From contig NZ_JADBEJ010000004.1 in NCBI RefSeq assembly GCF_014873915.1, positions 186,001 through 250,000 of the forward strand: a DNA stretch of 64,000 bases, read 5' to 3'. Each line of letters begins with the position of its first letter. Within the stretch, counting starts at the first letter, position 1. The DNA comes from Amycolatopsis roodepoortensis. GTDB lineage: Bacteria; Actinomycetota; Actinomycetes; Mycobacteriales; Pseudonocardiaceae. The notes under the pieces are model-generated. The model was not told where the DNA came from and did not search any database. It worked only from the letters and a program-made list of their open reading frames with translations. Made by a program: the position numbers and the translations under genes. Below are positions 59,723 to 64,000 of the stretch, one piece after another.

Positions 59723-59766
59723 TTGACGCGTCAAGTTGAGACCTGTAGAACTTGACGCGTCAAGTT
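59723..59766. promoter_or_regulatory. Twin MarR operators
   Basis: TTGACGCGTCAA occurs twice, at 59723-59734 and 59752-59763, with centres 29 bp apart (about three helical turns). The second copy extends to the 18-bp palindrome AACTTGACGCGTCAAGTT (59749-59766). Both lie between the divergent marR-type and reductase genes and contain TTGAC elements that may serve as -35 boxes. Confidence 0.8.
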
Positions 59767-59815
59767 CGCCGTCTCGAGCTGCGAGCCGGCGAATGGATCC
59801 AGAAAGGACAACCGG

Positions 59816-60787
59816 ATGCAGGTCACCTCACTCGGCGGGCTCCAGGTCTCGCGCATCGGACTCGGGGCCATGGGGATGTCGGCGTTCTACACCGGCGCGG
59901 GCCGGGACGACGCCGAGTCGATCCGCACCATCCGGCGAGCCCTGGACCTCGGGGTCACGCATCTGGACACCGCCGAGGTGTACGGGCCCTACGTCAACGA
60001 GGAACTGGTGGGCCGTGCGGTCAGGGGCCGCCGGGACGAGGTCGTCGTCGCCACCAAGTTCGGCCTCGTCTCCCACACCGGCCGAGCGGGTCCGGACAGC
60101 ACTCCCGCCAACGTTCGCGCGGCTGTCGACGGATCGCTGCGACGGCTCGGTACCGACCACATCGACCTGTACTACCAGCACCGGGTCGACCCCGGCACAC
60201 CCATCGAGGAGACGGTGGGGGCGTTGAGCGAGCTGGTCTCCGCGGGCAAGATCCTCCACATCGGACTGTCGGAGGCGTCCGCGACGACGATCCGCCGGGC
60301 TCACGCGGTCCATCCGGTGGCCGCCGTCCAGACCGAGTACTCGCTGTGGACTCGCGACCCCGAGGCCGAAGTGCTGCCCACCCTGCGAGCGCTCGGCATC
60401 GGCCTCGTTCCTTATTCGCCGCTGGGACACGGCTTCCTCACCGGTGACATCCGCACCCTGGACGGCCTGGACGCCGCCGACTGGCGTCGTACCAATCCTC
60501 GGTTCACCGGCGACAACTTCGCTCGCAACCTGCGCATCGTCGACGAGGTCCGCGCGGTCGCCGAAGACGTCGATGCCACGCCCGCGCAGGTCGCGCTGGC
60601 CTGGCTGCTCGCCCAGGGAGACGGCATCGCGCCCATTCCGGGGACCAAGCGCATCGGCCGGCTCGAGGAAAACAGCGCCGCCGACGGAATCCGGCTCACC
60701 CGCGACCAGATCACCCGCCTGGACAACCTGACGCCGGCATCCGGCGAACGCCATGCCGAGCCCGACATGGCCGCCATCGACCAGTAA
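59816..60787 (+). CDS. Aldo/keto reductase
   Basis: A 323-residue NADPH-dependent oxidoreductase with the TIM-barrel AKR pattern: D51 and Y56 in [12 protein letters not shown]81 in VVVATKFG and H in [12 protein letters not shown]. The cofactor segment is [14 protein letters not shown] and [20 protein letters not shown]. The catalytic tetrad is intact. Substrate unknown. MarR operators upstream suggest induction by a toxic aldehyde, quinone or phenolic compound. It is followed 63 bases later by a Gfo/Idh/MocA gene in the same direction. Confidence 0.94.
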   Translation: MQVTSLGGLQVSRIGLGAMGMSAFYTGAGRDDAESIRTIRRALDLGVTHLDTAEVYGPYVNEELVGRAVRGRRDEVVVATKFGLVSHTGRAGPDSTPANVRAAVDGSLRRLGTDHIDLYYQHRVDPGTPIEETVGALSELVSAGKILHIGLSEASATTIRRAHAVHPVAAVQTEYSLWTRDPEAEVLPTLRALGIGLVPYSPLGHGFLTGDIRTLDGLDAADWRRTNPRFTGDNFARNLRIVDEVRAVAEDVDATPAQVALAWLLAQGDGIAPIPGTKRIGRLEENSAADGIRLTRDQITRLDNLTPASGERHAEPDMAAIDQ

Positions 60788-60850
60788 CCAGCCAAAGAGG
60801 TACGGAATGGCCGTACCTCTATCGAACATCGACGAATGGAACCGGACATC

Positions 60851-61942
60851 ATGTCAAGCAATGCGATTCGTGTCGGCATCATCGGCGCGGACACGAAGGC
60901 GAGCTGGGCGGGGGCATCGCACATCCCCGCGCTGGCGGCACAGCCGGCGTTCCGGCTGGCGGCCGTGGCGACACGGCGAGAGGAGAGTGCTCGCAGCGCT
61001 GCCGAAACGTTCGGTGCACAGCGCTGGTTCGCCGATCCGTACGAGCTCATCCGCGATTCGTCGATCGATCTCGTCACCGTCGCCGTCAAGGTCCCGGCTC
61101 ACCGCGAACTCGTGCTGGCGGCCCTTGCCGCGAACAAGGCCGTGTACTCGGAGTCTCCGCTCGGCGCGACCGTCGCGGAGACGGAAGAGATGGCTGACGC
61201 GGCCGGCTCGCTGCACACGGCGATCGGCCTGCAGGGACGGCTCAACCCCTCGGTGCGCCGCGCTGCCGAGATCATCGCGCAAGGCCGGCTCGGGCGCTTA
61301 CTCTCGGCGCGAGTCGCCGCGACGACATTCGGCAACGGGCCGGAGTCGGTGAGCGCGTACGAGTACTTCGACAAGGCGGCGGCGGGAGCCGGCTTCCTGA
61401 CCATCGCGGCGGGCCACGTTCTCGACGTGGTCGAGGCCGTTCTCGGTGACATCACCGAAATCGACGCGCGCACGGAACTCCTCTGGCCGCAGGTGAAACT
61501 CGTGGACACCGGCGCGATCTCCGTCCGGGAAGTCCCGGATCACCTCGACGCCATCGCCAAAACCACGTCGGGCGCACCCGTCGGAGTGCAGATCCTGGCC
61601 GGCGTGCCCGCCCCCGACGCCTGCTTCAGCCTGGAAGTTCGCGGCGCGGACGGCTGGCTGAAACTGACCGGGAATCATCCCGCGGGTGTTCAGGTCGGCG
61701 ACCTCGCGCTGTCCTCGAGCGTGGACTTCACCGCACCGGACAGCCCGGTCGCCACCGGCACCGGCCCGACCGCCGCCGAGATCTGGACGGGTGCGTCCAT
61801 CAACGTTGGCGAGGTGTACGCCAGCCTGGCGCGCGACATCGCGAACGGGACCCACCACACCCCGGGATTCGGCCACGCCGTCCACAACAGCCGCCTGATC
61901 GCCCGAGTCGAACAGGCCTCGCTCACCGGTCTGCGGCAGTAG
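60851..61942 (+). CDS. Gfo/Idh/MocA-family oxidoreductase with altered EKP motif
   Basis: A 363-residue protein started at ATG 60851 (ATG 60836 adds five residues). The Rossmann motif is IRVGIIGADTKASWAGASHI. The C-terminal domain carries FLTIAAGHVLDVVEAVLGDI with the family His. The usual EKP motif that positions the cofactor and substrate reads ESP here (E101-S102-P103 in VYSESPLGAT), losing the catalytic-site Lys. It is still likely to bind NAD(P). It is probably co-transcribed with the aldo/keto reductase under MarR control. Confidence 0.88.
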   Translation: MSSNAIRVGIIGADTKASWAGASHIPALAAQPAFRLAAVATRREESARSAAETFGAQRWFADPYELIRDSSIDLVTVAVKVPAHRELVLAALAANKAVYSESPLGATVAETEEMADAAGSLHTAIGLQGRLNPSVRRAAEIIAQGRLGRLLSARVAATTFGNGPESVSAYEYFDKAAAGAGFLTIAAGHVLDVVEAVLGDITEIDARTELLWPQVKLVDTGAISVREVPDHLDAIAKTTSGAPVGVQILAGVPAPDACFSLEVRGADGWLKLTGNHPAGVQVGDLALSSSVDFTAPDSPVATGTGPTAAEIWTGASINVGEVYASLARDIANGTHHTPGFGHAVHNSRLIARVEQASLTGLRQ

Positions 61943-62010
61943 GGAAACCCGGCCGTGACTGATCCGGCGACGGATCCGCGAGCGCGGTAGAGGATCCTCG
62001 CCCCGACGAG

Positions 62011-62110
62011 GCGCGCGGCCTGGAATACGTCCTCGACACGAGCGGCCGCACGGAGAACCTCGGCGCCCTGGCACCGCTGGGCCGGTTCGGTTTCGTGGCA
62101 TTCCTCGTCC
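62011..62110 (+). pseudogene. Possible remnant of a zinc-type alcohol dehydrogenase
   Basis: In frame from 62011 the sequence reads RGLEYVLDTSGRTENLGALA then PLGRFGFVAFL, resembling the NAD-binding half of medium-chain dehydrogenases (YVLDTTG... LAPLGR). Nothing matches before or after, and no start codon is present. It lies in a 261-bp gap between the Gfo/Idh gene and the LuxR gene. The rest of the gap shows nothing I can name. Confidence 0.4.
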
Positions 62111-62203
62111 AGCGTGATCGTCGTCGACTCCCTCGGTACCGAGACGGCTCGCCCGTCAGGCGCATTCGCCGTACCGCGGCAGGACAGGTCCGCTGTCGGC
62201 CGG

Positions 62204-64000
62204 TCAGGAAAGCCGCAGTTGCCGCAGCTGTCGACGGGAGGTGATGCTCAGCTTGCGGAAGATGCTGCGGAGGTGGGCCTCGATGGTGCGTGGGCTCAGG
62301 AACAGCTGCGCGCCGACCTCCCGGGAGGTCGCCCCGGTGGCCACCAGCCGCGCGATCGTCAGCTCCTGCGCGGTGAGCTCATCGGAGGGTTGGGCGGACC
62401 GGCTGCGTGGGTGCTCGCCGGTGGCGCGTAGTTCGCGGGCGGCGCGGGCGGCGAACGCTTCCGCGCCCATGTCCGACAGCAGCTGGTGGGCGGTGTGGAG
62501 CTGCTGGCGGGCGGCCTGGCGGCGCCCCTGCCGGCGTAGCCACTCGCCGTAGACGAGGTGAGCGCGGGCCAGCTGGGTGGCCATCCGGCATTCTCGGAGC
62601 CGCTCGATCGCCTCGCGGTAGTGTTCCTCGGCGTCCGGGCCGGTGCTGGCCAGTGCCCGTGAGCGCGCTGCCAGCCCGAGTCCCCACGGTGTGCCGCTGG
62701 CGAGGGCCCGTGAGCTGAGCTGGTCCAGCGCATCGGCCGCGCGCTCCGGTTGGCCGGTGCGGCATGCCGCTTCGATGAGTTCGGAGTGGGCCAGGTTGCT
62801 GTGGGTCAGCTCGTCGGACTCGAAAGCCCGTGTCGCAGCGGCGAGAGCCGCTGGGTAGTCGCCCAGACCGTTGTGCAGGACCGCCATGGCGTACTGCGCC
62901 AGGGCGTCCTCGGTGCCGCGCCCACGTCCGGCGGCTTCCCGGACCATGGTCGCGTGGATCTCGGTGCTGTCGTCCGAGTGACCGCGCCAGGCAGCCAGGA
63001 TGAGCTGGGCGTGGAGCAAGGGCACGGTCCTGGTCGCGGCCGCGATCGCGGTCTGCTCGGCGGCCCGGGAGAACTCACCGGAGAGCACCAGCATGACGGA
63101 TTGGACGAGGAGTGCTGCGGGGAGGGTGGCCAGCGCGCCGGCCTCCCGGGCCAGCCGGACATGACTGGTGGCGAGCGCGTGGACCATCTCGTCGTCGAAG
63201 ACCGACATCGCGGTTCGGCTGGCCAGCCACAGCCAGCGGCGGTTGCCGCTGTCGTCCGAGGCACGAGCGTCTCGCTCGTGGCGGGCGAAGGCGTCCAACG
63301 CCCGCCGCAGCCCGGGCACGCCTGCCGCATAGCCCTGTGTGAACGTCGTCACCAGCCCATCGAGCAGCAGATCCGCCGGCCTCGGCGGCTCCGGTGGTGC
63401 GGGCGCGTCCCGGGCGGCTTCGGCCACCACTCGCACGCCGCCGCCGGGGCCGAGGCCGCCGGTGACGATCGCTGCGTCGAGCGCGTCCAGGTAGGTCTCG
63501 CGGGACAGCGCCGGGTGCAGCGGGGCGAGGCTCCTGGCGGCGTCCAGCAGCATCCGCGGCCCCTCGCCGCCTCTCGCCCGGTGGAACTCGATCTGGGCGC
63601 GCAGCAGCTCGAGGCGGGCCTGGGCCACGGCGTCCAGTGGTCCGGTCGCCGCGACCGTCAGCAGCTCCAGGGAGGCCTCGGACGCGCCGGCCTCGTGCTT
63701 GGCGTGCGCAGCCTCCAGGGCCCGCCTCGCCCGGACGGCCGGCTCGGGGGTCAGCTCGGCCGCACGCTTCAGGAACGCCGCCGCGGCGGCCGGTCCGCCA
63801 CGGGCGCGGGCCCGTCCCGCCGAACGCTCCAGCTCCGCGGCGGTCTCCTCGTCCGTGCCCACCACCGCCTGCGCCCGGTGCCAGGCGCGCCGATCAGGGT
63901 CGACCCGCGGGTCGGTGGCGGCAGCCAACGCCCCGTGCGCTCGGCGATGGTCGGGCGGTGTGGCCGCCCGGTAGACCGCCGAGCGCACGAGCGGGTGCCG
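62204..64000 (-). CDS. Large LuxR-family regulator, C-terminal part
   Basis: The window holds the last 598 codons; the protein continues past 64000, as the frame is open to the edge (RHPLVRSAVYRAA). Visible are many TPR-like helices (AAAFLKRAAELTPEPAVRAR, ALAQYAMAVLHNGLGDYPAA) and a C-terminal LuxR domain: LTAQELTIARLVATGATSRE, VGAQLFLSPRTIEAHLRSIF and RKLSITSRRQLRQLRL. This fits the LAL/MalT-like group (about 900 residues) with an N-terminal AAA ATPase outside the window. The stop is followed by a gap containing a dehydrogenase remnant. Confidence 0.88.
   Translation of the reverse strand, partial: RHPLVRSAVYRAATPPDHRRAHGALAAATDPRVDPDRRAWHRAQAVVGTDEETAAELERSAGRARARGGPAAAAAFLKRAAELTPEPAVRARRALEAAHAKHEAGASEASLELLTVAATGPLDAVAQARLELLRAQIEFHRARGGEGPRMLLDAARSLAPLHPALSRETYLDALDAAIVTGGLGPGGGVRVVAEAARDAPAPPEPPRPADLLLDGLVTTFTQGYAAGVPGLRRALDAFARHERDARASDDSGNRRWLWLASRTAMSVFDDEMVHALATSHVRLAREAGALATLPAALLVQSVMLVLSGEFSRAAEQTAIAAATRTVPLLHAQLILAAWRGHSDDSTEIHATMVREAAGRGRGTEDALAQYAMAVLHNGLGDYPAALAAATRAFESDELTHSNLAHSELIEAACRTGQPERAADALDQLSSRALASGTPWGLGLAARSRALASTGPDAEEHYREAIERLRECRMATQLARAHLVYGEWLRRQGRRQAARQQLHTAHQLLSDMGAEAFAARAARELRATGEHPRSRSAQPSDELTAQELTIARLVATGATSREVGAQLFLSPRTIEAHLRSIFRKLSITSRRQLRQLRLS

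Overview
The window is GC-rich and densely coded throughout. It carries an actinobacterial type VII (ESX-like) secretion locus and a SigB/SigF-type stress sigma factor. It also has an hsp20 gene with an HSP18-type regulator, a katG-furA pair, ANTAR and STAS regulators, and many GTG starts with 4-base ATGA/GTGA overlaps. Together these point to the chromosome of a filamentous actinomycete, most likely Pseudonocardiaceae and close to Amycolatopsis. The genus is inferred from gene content and was not tested by a search. No rRNA, tRNA, CRISPR array or insertion sequence was recognised.

Region 1 (1-33.1 kb) is a full type VII secretion locus. It starts with the N-terminus of a beta-helix protein, a LuxR regulator and an OmpR-type two-component pair. 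A minus-strand operon follows (10.48 to 2.93 kb): YbaB/EbfC protein, small ESX-like protein, a 2121-residue effector-like protein and a 156-residue partner overlapping its 3' end. The core machine is mycosin (10.6 kb), two WXG100-type proteins (12 kb), EccC (12.7-16.7 kb), EccB and EccD (20.4-23.3 kb) and EccE (31.3 kb). Four small or PPE/Esp-like substrates follow eccC. Accessory genes are a membrane protein with a kinase fold but no catalytic Asp, and a minus-strand operon of FN3/propeller protein, MoxR ATPase, DUF58 protein and transglutaminase-fold membrane protein. The giant protein is the most notable object: WXG100-like N-terminus, PD-(D/E)XK-like nuclease motif, caspase-like His/Cys dyad, an internally duplicated module and a RelA/SpoT-like C-terminus.

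Region 2 (33-45 kb) is mostly stress and housekeeping genes: TspO, a nucleotidyltransferase, an orphan 41-residue Cys-containing peptide, hsp20 and its regulator, a maleate-isomerase-like protein, a SigF-type sigma factor under a SigF-type promoter, an Orn/Lys/Arg decarboxylase, STAS and GAF-ANTAR regulators, and katG-furA.

Region 3 (45.2-51.4 kb) is a metallophore-like cassette: SbnB-like dehydrogenase, PLP decarboxylase, SbnA-like synthase and MATE exporter, each overlapping the next by 4-10 bases. It is transcribed away from a Zur-like box shared with a divergent, frameshifted amidase. The logic resembles 2,3-diaminopropionate supply in staphyloferrin B and the zincophore [S,S]-EDDS, but the ligase or lyase needed to complete a chelator is not in the window.

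Region 4 (51.4-64 kb) is a looser accessory zone: GNAT, TetR, two gene remnants meeting at one deletion point, DUF4188, AraC regulators, VOC, SnoaL and YceI proteins, an AfsR-like remnant, a MarR regulator with twin palindromic operators in front of an aldo/keto reductase and a Gfo/Idh/MocA oxidoreductase, and a large LuxR regulator cut by the window end. Long perfect hairpins with a shared GTGAAGG-CCCCTTC core punctuate gene ends at 20.3, 34.2 and 41.4 kb. No stretch longer than about 300 bases lacks a gene or described element.
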